A program made the position numbers and the translations under genes. DNA of 64,000 nt from PALSA-350 sp963794165 (GTDB lineage: Bacteria; Acidobacteriota; Terriglobia; Terriglobales; Acidobacteriaceae): assembly GCA_963794165.1 (NCBI GenBank), contig CAWCCT010000009.1:62001-126000 (forward strand), in the 5' to 3' direction. Shown piece after piece: positions 44,488 to 53,049 of the stretch (position 1 is its first letter; every line of letters starts with the position of its first letter). The notes beneath the pieces are model-generated. The model did not search any database. It was not told the origin of the DNA and worked only from the letters and a program-made list of their open reading frames with translations.

Positions 44488-44885
44488 GCCTCACTGTCAA
44501 GCCTCGATTTAGAGAGCGTCGAAGACGCAGCTATCCCAAGTACCCCCGCCGCGATCTAAAGAGTAAACTTTCGTGCGTCCGCACACGAAGCCGCAAGCCA
44601 CTGAAAACAAACAATAAGCGTCCTGGCTCGTGATTGCGGACTAGTCCGTTTAAACACCGTCCGGGAGTGGACACCCGTTTTCCCCCGCCTTCCAGCAAAA
44701 TGCGTAGCGTTTTGCGACAGCAAAGTGTAGCCTCACTACACTCCCCTCTGTAAACTGCAACTTACGTGTTATGGCGTGATGCTCGCTGCAGCCTCAACAC
44801 GTATCGCACCGCAACGTATTCGCAGGTGATAACCGCCCCTGGACCAGGGATGACCGAACTGATGTTTTAGAGGAGTGCCTTAGCC
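44488..44885. other. Long leader upstream of the NHL-repeat gene
   Basis: Almost 400 bases of non-coding DNA. No riboswitch, tRNA or palindromic-repeat copy was recognised. A GC-rich inverted pair around GTCCGGGAGTGGACACCCG (44660-44680) is the only conspicuous secondary-structure candidate. The promoter and leader of the downstream gene are presumably here. AGAGGAG lies close to the ATG at 44886. Confidence 0.4.
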
Positions 44886-47501
44886 ATGTCTGTTATGCCA
44901 TCGAAGTTTCCCGTCTCGAAGCGGAAATTGCTCTGCTTCCCCGTCTTGGCGTTGGCGTTTTGCACGTCAAGTGCCTGGTCTCAGGCCCCTCCAGTCGTTA
45001 TCGACGCACAACAGACACTTGGATTCGGCTACAGCAACCCACAATCCATCGCGGTTTCCAGCAACGGCACGGTCTTCGTCGCGGACACCAATAACAATCA
45101 GATCATCGCACTGGACACTTATGCACCCGAGCAAGGCGTCAACAACATAATTGCGACCCCCGGATTCACGCTGCAGACTCCGCAGGCTCTCGCCCTGGAC
45201 GCCAATGGAAATCTTTTTGTCGGCGATACTCCTACCAGCGGCAGCACGAGCTATGGACGGATCATTGAATTCCCCGGGGACGGCAACGGCAATGTGCTTG
45301 GAACAGGTGGGAAGTTAATTTTCCAGGGAGCTCCTCTGGTTAATCCGGTCTCGCTCACGATCGACAGTACGGGCACCTTGTTCATTGGAGACTACCCGCC
45401 TACCACCGGGGTTGGCGTTATCTATTCTCTCGCTCCAAGCGGCACACCCGTGGCTCTCAACATCACCGGCATCCCAACGCCTCCGTATACCCCAGCAGCC
45501 TTGTTAAGGTCAGGGACCAGCCTTTATTTCGCTGACAACGGCAACTATAACGGAAGCGACGGTGGCATCTATGTCGTTCCCGCGACCGGAGGCGCCGCCA
45601 CAAAGGTCGCGACAGGTTCGTTTGTCATCAACAAGCCTTCAGGCTTGGCGTTGGATGCGGCGGGTGATCTCTACATACTGTCCTTTCTGGGACCAGATAA
45701 TCCCACTTATAACGTGGGCGAGCAGGTGGTGATTGTTCCCGCCCTTTCGCCGACGACTCCATACATTCTGCCCAATACCGGAATCGGAACCAGCAGCAGC
45801 ATGGCGTTCGATCCCAGCGGAAACATGGACGTGCTCGATTCTCAAGATGGCGCTGTCATCCAGCTGTCATCGACCAAAGCAGTCTTCATGGGAAATGTGT
45901 TCGTCGGCAAGACGGGTTTGGATGTTCTCTTTAACTTTGAATTCAACGCGCCAGCGAACTTGAGGGGATTTCAAGTAGTCACCCAGGGAGACGTGAGCTC
46001 CGACCTGCTCGTGGATACCAGCAACTCGAACTGTGTAATCGCGAACCACACCAATCTGGGCGGCAAAGGTGGCCCCGCCATTAGCCCCTACTTCCCCTAC
46101 AGTTGCAATGAATCCTACTACGGCAATCCGGCCTTTCCCGGGAACCGTCTTTCCGCCATCGAGCCATATGGTCCAGGCAAAACGGCTCTGGCCTCCCAGG
46201 CGGCCTACCAGACAGCCTTTGCTGGAGTAGAGGTCATTTATCCGGTCGCCGCGACGGCCACCGCAATCAATCTTCAACAACCCCAGGCGCTCGCCATCTC
46301 CGGCCTCAACAAAAAGATCTATGTCGCCGACACTCAGGCCGGCAAGGTTTATTCGACCCCCGGTCTTGGGTCGGCTGCGCTGACTCCGGTCTCTACCGGT
46401 ACCATCACTCTTGTCTCTCCGACAGCGCTTGCCCTGGATGGAGCCGGCAACCTATTTATTGCTGATGCCAACAACTTCAACGGCACCGGGGCCCAAATCG
46501 TTGAGGTACCAACCACTACCGGTCTTGCGCCCTCAGTGGTGAATACTGGCGGTCTATTGGATAACCCCATTGCCCTGGCCTTCGACTATCTGGGCAATCT
46601 GTACATCGGGGATGCGGGTCCTGGCGGTTTGAACGCCGACACCTCCAACCCCGGCTACATTGTGAAGATACCGGTCGGCGGTACGCCCTTCAAAATGACG
46701 ATCCCCCCGATCAACGGGGGCTCGGGGCCCATTATTTTCCCGCAGGCACTGGCGACGGATCCCTATACTGCCGCACTGTTGATCGGTGATGGTGGTAACC
46801 CGGGTGCGGGCGCGGGCCAGGTGGTTCAGGTTTCCGCGAACGGATCGAGTGCGGGTACGGGCCCCGTGAACGGAGTGACCAATCCGACAGGACTGGCCTT
46901 TGACCAGGCTGAGGATCTCTACATTCTGGACGGCACGGCCAATACCATCACGGTCGTTGGCGGTGCCACGAGCGGTACAACGCCGTGGCTCTTGGCCTTC
47001 GACAACACGACCTTGTCCTCTCCTAGCGCGTTAGCAATTTCCGCTGGCGGCCAGAGCTTTGTCGTCGCGAACATCGGCGCGGGAAACAGCAACAGCCTGG
47101 TGTATCTGAACGGCAACAGTTCCTCGCTGGCGTTCGGGAATGTACCGGTTAGAACTGATAGTCAACCGCAAACCGCCACGGTATACAACATTGGCAATCT
47201 GGATCTGACACTATCAATGCCGTACTACTCACCCAGCCTTGTCGGTTTCCCATTCAACGTCCTGGGCACCTCGACCTGTGCCAACAACGAGGTATTGCGT
47301 CCTTCGATACCATGCACCATCAACGTCCAATTTGCGCCAATCGCTAACATCCATAGTACTCAGCAATTGAAGGTCAATAGCGACAGCTACAACACCGGCA
47401 TCCCAACCCTCAACCTAAGCGGAACCGGCGTCCTCAAAGGCTCTGAAAAACATCATGATCGACGTGATGTTCGACAAAATGATCAACACGACAAGAGGTA
47501 A
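44886..47501 (+). CDS. Exported NHL-repeat beta-propeller protein with ASPM/choice-of-anchor-like C-terminal domain
   Basis: The 871-residue protein has a signal peptide (about 1-35) and many NHL-type blades with phrases such as LALDANGNLFVGDT, LALDGAGNLFIADANN and LAFDYLGNLYIGDAG, which form two propellers. The last about 110 residues (SSLAFGNVPVRTDSQPQTAT onward, with TCANNEVLRPSIPCTINVQF) form a beta-sandwich of the HYDIN/ASPM-like type, containing a cysteine pair. Such proteins are common secreted acidobacterial proteins without known activity. AGAGGAG lies near the start and a strong intrinsic terminator follows the gene. Confidence 0.85.
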   Translation: MSVMPSKFPVSKRKLLCFPVLALAFCTSSAWSQAPPVVIDAQQTLGFGYSNPQSIAVSSNGTVFVADTNNNQIIALDTYAPEQGVNNIIATPGFTLQTPQALALDANGNLFVGDTPTSGSTSYGRIIEFPGDGNGNVLGTGGKLIFQGAPLVNPVSLTIDSTGTLFIGDYPPTTGVGVIYSLAPSGTPVALNITGIPTPPYTPAALLRSGTSLYFADNGNYNGSDGGIYVVPATGGAATKVATGSFVINKPSGLALDAAGDLYILSFLGPDNPTYNVGEQVVIVPALSPTTPYILPNTGIGTSSSMAFDPSGNMDVLDSQDGAVIQLSSTKAVFMGNVFVGKTGLDVLFNFEFNAPANLRGFQVVTQGDVSSDLLVDTSNSNCVIANHTNLGGKGGPAISPYFPYSCNESYYGNPAFPGNRLSAIEPYGPGKTALASQAAYQTAFAGVEVIYPVAATATAINLQQPQALAISGLNKKIYVADTQAGKVYSTPGLGSAALTPVSTGTITLVSPTALALDGAGNLFIADANNFNGTGAQIVEVPTTTGLAPSVVNTGGLLDNPIALAFDYLGNLYIGDAGPGGLNADTSNPGYIVKIPVGGTPFKMTIPPINGGSGPIIFPQALATDPYTAALLIGDGGNPGAGAGQVVQVSANGSSAGTGPVNGVTNPTGLAFDQAEDLYILDGTANTITVVGGATSGTTPWLLAFDNTTLSSPSALAISAGGQSFVVANIGAGNSNSLVYLNGNSSSLAFGNVPVRTDSQPQTATVYNIGNLDLTLSMPYYSPSLVGFPFNVLGTSTCANNEVLRPSIPCTINVQFAPIANIHSTQQLKVNSDSYNTGIPTLNLSGTGVLKGSEKHHDRRDVRQNDQHDKR

Positions 47502-47511
47502 GCTCGTCCAG

Positions 47512-47554
47512 GCCGCCGGAACGCAGACCATCGCGTTCCGGCGGCTTTGTCTTT
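47512..47554. terminator. Rho-independent terminator between convergent genes
   Basis: A 13-bp perfect stem GCCGCCGGAACGC / GCGTTCCGGCGGC (47512-47524, 47533-47545) with an 8-base loop, followed by TTTGTCTTT. It terminates the NHL-repeat gene; the convergent Wzi-type gene ends nine bases further on. Confidence 0.88.
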
Positions 47555-47562
47555 AGCTGGCT

Positions 47563-49284
47563 CTAGCGGTGCCAGCTCAGTTTGGGGTAGTAGGTCAGCT
47601 GGAATGATCCGGTGAAATCGTGTTGCAGTCCGGAGGCTAGCGCCGGAACTTTCCACCACTCTACCTGTCCGAAAGCATTCAACTCCAGGTCTTCCTTGAG
47701 CCGCAGGACCGCTTTGACACTGATGTCATTCTGCGTCGTTCCCCCAGGAATAAAGGTCTTGGAAACCTTTGCGTTGCGGTAGCCCAGTTGAATATATTCC
47801 TTGGGGCTGAGCCAATCGGTGAGCCATGCCTGGCCGCCTTTGCCCTGCCGCCCGATCCAATTTCCCAGCAAGTTGTTTTTGTTGGTATAGCCGTCTGGAT
47901 ATTCGTACTCGTAATAAATGAATTGCCCCCCCTGTCCGGCATTAGCGGAAACCGGATCTGTCGATACCGCTTCAGCGCGCAGATCGACATGGGACAGCTT
48001 GGGCAAGTGCGACAGGTAGAGGCCGGGGTTCACGGCGGCGCGGCGCGGCGCGGCGATGGGGCTCGTGTCATCGTGAACAATGGAGTCGCTGTAAAGGGTT
48101 AGCCATTTCTGCATCCACGGAAGCCGCCAGGTAAAGTCGAAGCTGGAACTCCGAAAGCCAGGGTCATTCCTGCTCTGTTTCTCGGCCAGGCTCACGTTGC
48201 CGAAGCTGGTGAAGCTGTGCCAGAACGAGCCAAAGGTAAGAGGCACATGGTCCTTGCCTGCAAAGACGACCAGGCGCGAAAAGCCGAATTCAAGGTCCCT
48301 GGTCGGCTTGAAGCTGAATTTTTGCGCTTGGACCCACGGCGCGTTGGGATAACGATGTCCCTTCAGCGAACCGAACAAACCTTCGTAGCGGAATGGCCCC
48401 ACCAGGTCGGAGAGCCCCGGAATGCGCAGCGGAATCACCCGATTAATGCGTAGGCCATAGATGGGTTCCGCATTGTTGCTGAGCGCCATACTCCCGGCCT
48501 CCGTCGGGCCCCACCAGTCTTCCACTTTGCCCACAGAGAACTCGTTGTTGGCCACGGAAGCCGCAAAATTGGCATTGATCAAACGAAAGACATTGGTCTG
48601 CGGCACGGGCTCGGGCGCCACCAGAGGAGTGCTGTCGACCTGTGCGATCAGTTCCTGCACCGATTCGGCATAAGCGGCACGCCCGGGGGCGTGCTGATAT
48701 TCCCCGCGAACCTGGAGCGAAAAATGGTAGCCTTCGGCCCACGCTGTAAAACCGTCAAGGGCCATGAAGCCTTGCTGGTAGGGCCGTCCGTAGTCATTGA
48801 TGAGGGTCTGCCCAAAGTGGAGGGAATCATTGATGGGAGGACCGTGAATGTACATATTTCGGGTGTAGACATTCCGAACCTCGGCCCGGGGTGTTGCCCG
48901 TCCCGCCTCTAACCCAAACTCCACTGCCAGGGCTTGAAAAATCTCCCATGCTTCTTTGTCCTGGGGCGCATCCTGCAGCCTGGGGTAGGTCTCCTGAAGA
49001 ATTTGCAGACAGCTGGTGCGCGTCCACGGCCGCATATCCAGGTAGGCTGAGTCGGCATAACCAAGCGAAAAAAGGCGTTCGAAAGCCGGATAAATCCAGC
49101 TATCGAGGGGCATATAGACCAAACCATAATTGCTGCTTTGGTTGGGCTCAAAGCCGGAGAAGACTGGATCGAGAGCGGCCGGCACCGATGGAGGGGCGGC
49201 AGTTTGCTGGCACAGCAGGTTCAGCCATGGCACGGCGATCAGGGACAAAATCAGAACAAATCGAACCAGGACACCCGGCATCAA
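47563..49284 (-). CDS. Capsule-assembly Wzi family outer-membrane protein
   Basis: The 573-residue protein has a signal peptide (about 1-28), then NYGLVYMPLDSWIYPAFERL (about 52-71), LGYADSAYLDMRPWTR (about 75-90) and a long beta-rich remainder ending in YPKLSWHR. Wzi proteins are 18-stranded outer-membrane lectins that anchor capsule; the acidobacterial relatives share the DSWIYPAFERL and MRPWTR blocks but their capsule role is unproven. There is no other capsule gene beside it. It starts at ATG 49284 and is convergent with the NHL-repeat gene. Confidence 0.85.
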   Translation of the reverse strand: MMPGVLVRFVLILSLIAVPWLNLLCQQTAAPPSVPAALDPVFSGFEPNQSSNYGLVYMPLDSWIYPAFERLFSLGYADSAYLDMRPWTRTSCLQILQETYPRLQDAPQDKEAWEIFQALAVEFGLEAGRATPRAEVRNVYTRNMYIHGPPINDSLHFGQTLINDYGRPYQQGFMALDGFTAWAEGYHFSLQVRGEYQHAPGRAAYAESVQELIAQVDSTPLVAPEPVPQTNVFRLINANFAASVANNEFSVGKVEDWWGPTEAGSMALSNNAEPIYGLRINRVIPLRIPGLSDLVGPFRYEGLFGSLKGHRYPNAPWVQAQKFSFKPTRDLEFGFSRLVVFAGKDHVPLTFGSFWHSFTSFGNVSLAEKQSRNDPGFRSSSFDFTWRLPWMQKWLTLYSDSIVHDDTSPIAAPRRAAVNPGLYLSHLPKLSHVDLRAEAVSTDPVSANAGQGGQFIYYEYEYPDGYTNKNNLLGNWIGRQGKGGQAWLTDWLSPKEYIQLGYRNAKVSKTFIPGGTTQNDISVKAVLRLKEDLELNAFGQVEWWKVPALASGLQHDFTGSFQLTYYPKLSWHR

Positions 49285-49305
49285 TTACGAGCATAGCGCA
49301 GGAAG

Positions 49306-49491
49306 CTCCGGACCCGCTATGGATCTCGGGTGCCCCACATCTCGCTGGTTTCTCGCGAGATGTGGGATACCACTGCTCTTAACAGAATTGGTTTGGGATG
49401 CAAAGGCTAGGACTGACTTTTATTGGCATCCCACATCTCGCGAAAAACCAGCGAGATGTGGGGCACCCGAGATCCATAGCAGGTCCGGAAA
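49306..49491. repeat. Composite palindromic repeat, subfamily I (complete copy, reversed loop)
   Basis: Left arm 49306-49372 and right arm 49425-49491 are reverse complements with a few mismatches. The outer end is CTCCGGACCCGCTATGGATC, close to the copies at 21.4 and 27.2 kb. The loop, read in reverse complement (AAAGTCAGTCCTAGCCTTTG), matches those copies, so the element sits in the opposite orientation. It is between the Wzi-type gene and the end of the PLP-enzyme gene, both on the minus strand. Confidence 0.92.
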
Positions 49492-49510
49492 CAGAACATC
49501 TGATCGTCCT

Positions 49511-51106
49511 TTACGTCTCCCTGCTGGCGGACCACTCGGCATGTCCATATTCACCCAGAGCCACTGTCCCGCTCATCGAATCTCCCATTGCCGTGCCGCT
49601 GAAGGAGTATTCAATTTCGTTTCCTCCAACCGGCATCACACTGCGAAAGCTCACCTGTTGCGCATGGACTTTCCCGCTGAGAGTTCCGTTGTAGATCTCG
49701 CCTTGATGAACACCAGTGACCGCGCCTTCCTGCTGCTCCAGCAGAAAGCGTTGTCCACCTTCGCCGCACAGGTATCTCATTTGCACTTTCCAGATTCCTG
49801 CAACGTTCGCTGGCATTCCCTGTGGAATCTCTGGCGCCGGGAACATCGGCGGTTTTGAGAGCGTGGCGAAGATAGCGTCGGCCACGATCTTGTCATCTCC
49901 CGGCATCATCATGTAGGGCATGATGGTGAGCGAACTCTCCATCTGATCCGGACGAGTTCCGCTGAATTCATCGAACTGGATGCGGGGAGTGCCCGCGTCC
50001 AGGGTCTTCGCCAGCTCGGTCCCGGTGATCTTGAGTGTATTGCCATCCCACTTGATTCGCAGCCTGGGCGCATGATTCGACAGATCCTCTGGCATGATGT
50101 ACTCGGTGGTTACCGAGCCCAGGGGCTTGACCTTGGCTTCGATGGTGCCCAGCCACTCTTTCCACGTGTTCCATTCGGCATCGTGGTCGCGCTTGGTCCA
50201 CATCTCAACCGCGGTCAGCATGCCCATAATCTCTTCCTTGCCGACCTTCAGCGAACGCCCCACATTGTGGTGCGGCGCAGCCTGAAACCATGCCGCCTGC
50301 ACCAGCTCCTTGCGCCCGAGCAGGAGTCCGGCGCACTGCGGACCGCGCATGCATTTTCCCCCGCTATATCCAACCAGGGTCGCGCCCGCAGCAAGATGGA
50401 TATTCGGGATAGTGAGGTTTTCGGCCGCCGCGTCTACAAACACAGGGATATTCCTCGTCCTGGCAGCCTTACAGATGTTAGGAATGCTAAGCGGGCCAGT
50501 TGCTGCAGCGGGGGAAGACAGGATATAGATCATCGCCGTTTGTGGCCCCATCGAAGCCTCAAGCTGCTCCGGCGTTTCCACTTCTACCACCTCGACGCCG
50601 AGCAAGCGCGAACCTATGTCATAAGGATTGCGCGAGTGCTTGGGGATGATCACCTGGCTCTTCAAACCGCCCTTCTCCAGGTAGGGCATCTTCTGCGACT
50701 TTTCCGGATCAGTGCCGGCAATGCAAGCCGCGGTCGCGGACGTGATGGCGGCTGCACAGCCGGCCGTCACGATACCCCAATCCGCGCCAGTGATCGACGC
50801 CAGCCGTGCGCCCACAGCTGCCATGAGCTCGTCCATGTTTACATAATGGCGCGAGGCCTCTTCCATGGCCTGTTTCACTTCGGGGAGAGAGAGCGAACCG
50901 CTGATGATGGTGTAAGTGCCCTTGGCATTGACCAGCGGACGCACGCCGATTGCCTCGTAGAGATTGGGGCCGGTGGGCACAGAAACAGAAGTCTTTGCGG
51001 CATAACTAACGCTTGGTAACAGCGAGCTTGCCGTCCCAGCCATTACTGAACGCTGCACGAATTTGCGCCTGCTCAATTTTGCACCTGAAAAATTCTCCAC
51101 GGTCAT
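49511..51106 (-). CDS. Tat-exported SelA-like PLP-dependent enzyme (DgaE/ammonia-lyase-like)
   Basis: ATG 51106 has GGAAGG four bases upstream; the TTG at 51124 is an alternative. The 531-residue protein has a twin-arginine signal (SRRKFVQRSVMAGTASSLL), then a class V-type PLP fold: YEAIGVRPLVNAKGTYT (about 50-66), Asp in PVFVDAAAEN (about 225) that contacts the pyridine nitrogen, and the Schiff-base Lys in GYSGGKCMRG (about 251). A C-terminal extra domain (about 425-525) is beta-rich. SelA-like enzymes of this type include D-glucosaminate-6-phosphate ammonia-lyase (DgaE); seryl-tRNA selenium transferase is unlikely because the protein is exported. It is divergent from a cluster of exported oxidative enzymes and shares its intergenic region. 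Confidence 0.85.
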   Translation of the reverse strand: MTVENFSGAKLSRRKFVQRSVMAGTASSLLPSVSYAAKTSVSVPTGPNLYEAIGVRPLVNAKGTYTIISGSLSLPEVKQAMEEASRHYVNMDELMAAVGARLASITGADWGIVTAGCAAAITSATAACIAGTDPEKSQKMPYLEKGGLKSQVIIPKHSRNPYDIGSRLLGVEVVEVETPEQLEASMGPQTAMIYILSSPAAATGPLSIPNICKAARTRNIPVFVDAAAENLTIPNIHLAAGATLVGYSGGKCMRGPQCAGLLLGRKELVQAAWFQAAPHHNVGRSLKVGKEEIMGMLTAVEMWTKRDHDAEWNTWKEWLGTIEAKVKPLGSVTTEYIMPEDLSNHAPRLRIKWDGNTLKITGTELAKTLDAGTPRIQFDEFSGTRPDQMESSLTIMPYMMMPGDDKIVADAIFATLSKPPMFPAPEIPQGMPANVAGIWKVQMRYLCGEGGQRFLLEQQEGAVTGVHQGEIYNGTLSGKVHAQQVSFRSVMPVGGNEIEYSFSGTAMGDSMSGTVALGEYGHAEWSASRET

Positions 51107-51205
51107 TCTTCCTTCCGGCTTCAAACCAAATCACGCGAGTCTGGACAGAGTTTCTGCGATGGCCGGCTTGCGCGTCAAAATGAGCGCTTCCGCATGGCTT
51201 CGTTC

Positions 51206-51234
51206 TTGACACCGTATAAGATCGACAGTACTCT
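51206..51234 (+). promoter_or_regulatory. Candidate sigma70-type promoter for the cytochrome-RidA-PQQ operon
   Basis: A perfect TTGACA at 51206-51211 is followed after 17 bases by TACTCT, a weak -10 match (3 of 6). It lies 66 bases before the TTG of the cytochrome gene. This is the only plausible match I noticed in the region shared with the divergent PLP gene. Confidence 0.35.
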
Positions 51235-51299
51235 CTCGTTTGGTTTTCTTTATTGTCGTTTGTTTTCGGGATCCTGTCATGAGGTTTTAAAGAGGTCCT

Positions 51300-52103
51300 T
51301 TGACGAAGATGAGTTGGCTGCGTCGCATCTTCGTCCCTGTCGTCCTTCTAGGATGGGTCGCATCTAGGACCCTGAATGCGCAGCCGCCGGGAGCGGCCAT
51401 CTTCGCCTCCAACTGCGCTGGTTGTCACGGCGCGGATGGCCGCGGTGGGGAGCACGCACCGAATATCGCCACGGCCCCGGATGTGCAGCGTCTAGTGGAT
51501 CGCGAGTTGGCCGGCATCATCCGCTATGGAATCCCCGGTGCCGGTATGCCGGCCTTCTCATCTCTGAAGCAACAGGAAGTGGCGGATGTCGTCGGCTATT
51601 TGAGAACCCTGCAGGGAAGGGGAGATATTGTTAAGCTCCCCGGGGACCCGAGTTTAGGGGAAGCACTATTCTTTGGCAAAGCGCAATGCTCCGGCTGTCA
51701 CATGGTCAACGGGAAAGGCGGATTTATCGGCAGCGAACTCTCCTTTTACGGAGCCGACGCGAAGCCTGATCAAATACGCGCCATCATTCTCGATCCCGAC
51801 AAGAATCTCCCCACGGATAAGAAAGCCACCACGGTGGTGACACTTTCCGGGCAGGCAACCACGGGGATGCTCAAGGTGAACAATAATTTTGCCGTCTCGC
51901 TGCAGACCCTGGATGGCTCGTTTCATTTCTTTCCCAAGCCGGAGCTGGCCAGGTTAGATATAGGCTCACGTTCCCTGATGCCCCCCTCGACACTGAATGG
52001 CAAGGAAGTAGATGACCTGGTCAGCTATCTGCTGCACGCCGGGCAAGAAAATGCCAAACAGTCTCCAGCACACTCCACAAAGGGGGGCAATGATGACAAC
52101 TAA
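51300..52103 (+). CDS. Exported dihaem c-type cytochrome
   Basis: The 267-residue protein begins at a TTG (51300; ATG 51309 is in frame) with AGAGGT upstream, and has a signal peptide ending at LNAQ. Two CxxCH haem sites are visible, CAGCH (about 39-43) and CSGCH (about 130-134); Met in GAGMPAF (about 83) is the likely axial ligand of the first. It is a periplasmic electron carrier. It lies first in a run with SMP-30, RidA, DUF4380 and PQQ dehydrogenase genes. The PQQ enzyme has no cytochrome domain of its own, so this protein is the natural electron acceptor. Confidence 0.92.
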   Translation: MTKMSWLRRIFVPVVLLGWVASRTLNAQPPGAAIFASNCAGCHGADGRGGEHAPNIATAPDVQRLVDRELAGIIRYGIPGAGMPAFSSLKQQEVADVVGYLRTLQGRGDIVKLPGDPSLGEALFFGKAQCSGCHMVNGKGGFIGSELSFYGADAKPDQIRAIILDPDKNLPTDKKATTVVTLSGQATTGMLKVNNNFAVSLQTLDGSFHFFPKPELARLDIGSRSLMPPSTLNGKEVDDLVSYLLHAGQENAKQSPAHSTKGGNDDN

Positions 52104-53040
52104 GACCGCATTCTTTTCTCTCTCGCTGTTCGTCTCATTGGGCTTGCAGGCCGCCCCCCGACCATTTTCCCTGGAGGCTCTCTCCCCCGCGTTTTGGAAC
52201 CTGTTCGACCACCGGGCGAAATTGACGAAAGTAGCCTCCGGCTTTGGCTTTACAGAAGGCCCGGTGTGGGACCAGGCGGGCTTTCTATGGGTGAGTGATG
52301 AAACCCTCAACAAGATATTCAAGGTAAATACCGTTACCGGCCAAAAGCAGGAGGTCCTCTCTCTGGGAGATCCCGACGGGAACACCTATGATCGGCAGCA
52401 TCGCCTGCTGGATTGCGCAAGTGTTCTGCGAGCCGTCATTCGCCTCTCGCCCGATGGCAAGACTTATGAAACCGTGACAGATCACTATCAGGGAATGCGG
52501 TTAAACAGCCCCAATGACGTGGTGCTCGGCCCTGACGGAGCCACTTACTTTACCGATCCAACCTCCGACCTGCCCAAGGATCAAAAGCAGGAGATTCCCT
52601 TTAAGGGGGTCTATCGAATTGCGCCCGATGGCCAGCTCCAACTGCTTACCAAGGATCTTGAGGATCCCAATGGGCTCGCCTTTTCCCCTCAAGGTACCAA
52701 ATTTTACGTCGATGACTCGACCCAGAAGAACATCCGTGTCTATGACTTCCATGATGGCAAACTGAACAACGGACGCATCTTTGGCGAAGAGCCGGGCGGA
52801 CCGCAGGAAGGTGTGCCCGATGGGATGAAGGTCGATCGCGAGGGAAATCTGTATGTCGTTGGCCCCAGGGGAATATGGGTTTGGGATCCCGCCGGCCGTC
52901 ACCTGGGCACGATTGTCGTGCCCGAGCAGCCTGCCAATCTTGCCTGGGGAGACTCGGATTACTCCACTCTGTACATAACGGCGACAACCTCTGTCTATAA
53001 AATTTCCACTCGCGCGCACGGCTTTATCCCGTATCTGTAA
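52090..53040 (+). CDS. Exported SMP-30/gluconolactonase-like protein
   Basis: Tandem ATGs at 52090 preceded by GGGGGG-type purines give 316 residues and overlap the cytochrome stop by 14 bases. A signal peptide (about 1-22) precedes a six-bladed propeller of the SMP-30/gluconolactonase/LRE type: GFGFTEGPVWDQAGFLWVSD (about 49-68), with the catalytic metal Glu in TEGP, LNSPNDVVLGPDG (about 139-151, Asn ligand) and DPNGLAFSPQG (about 196-206). The family hydrolyses sugar lactones. In this run it would open a lactone made by the PQQ dehydrogenase encoded downstream. Confidence 0.88.
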   Translation: MMTTKTAFFSLSLFVSLGLQAAPRPFSLEALSPAFWNLFDHRAKLTKVASGFGFTEGPVWDQAGFLWVSDETLNKIFKVNTVTGQKQEVLSLGDPDGNTYDRQHRLLDCASVLRAVIRLSPDGKTYETVTDHYQGMRLNSPNDVVLGPDGATYFTDPTSDLPKDQKQEIPFKGVYRIAPDGQLQLLTKDLEDPNGLAFSPQGTKFYVDDSTQKNIRVYDFHDGKLNNGRIFGEEPGGPQEGVPDGMKVDREGNLYVVGPRGIWVWDPAGRHLGTIVVPEQPANLAWGDSDYSTLYITATTSVYKISTRAHGFIPYL

Positions 53041-53049
53041 AAGGAGCAA

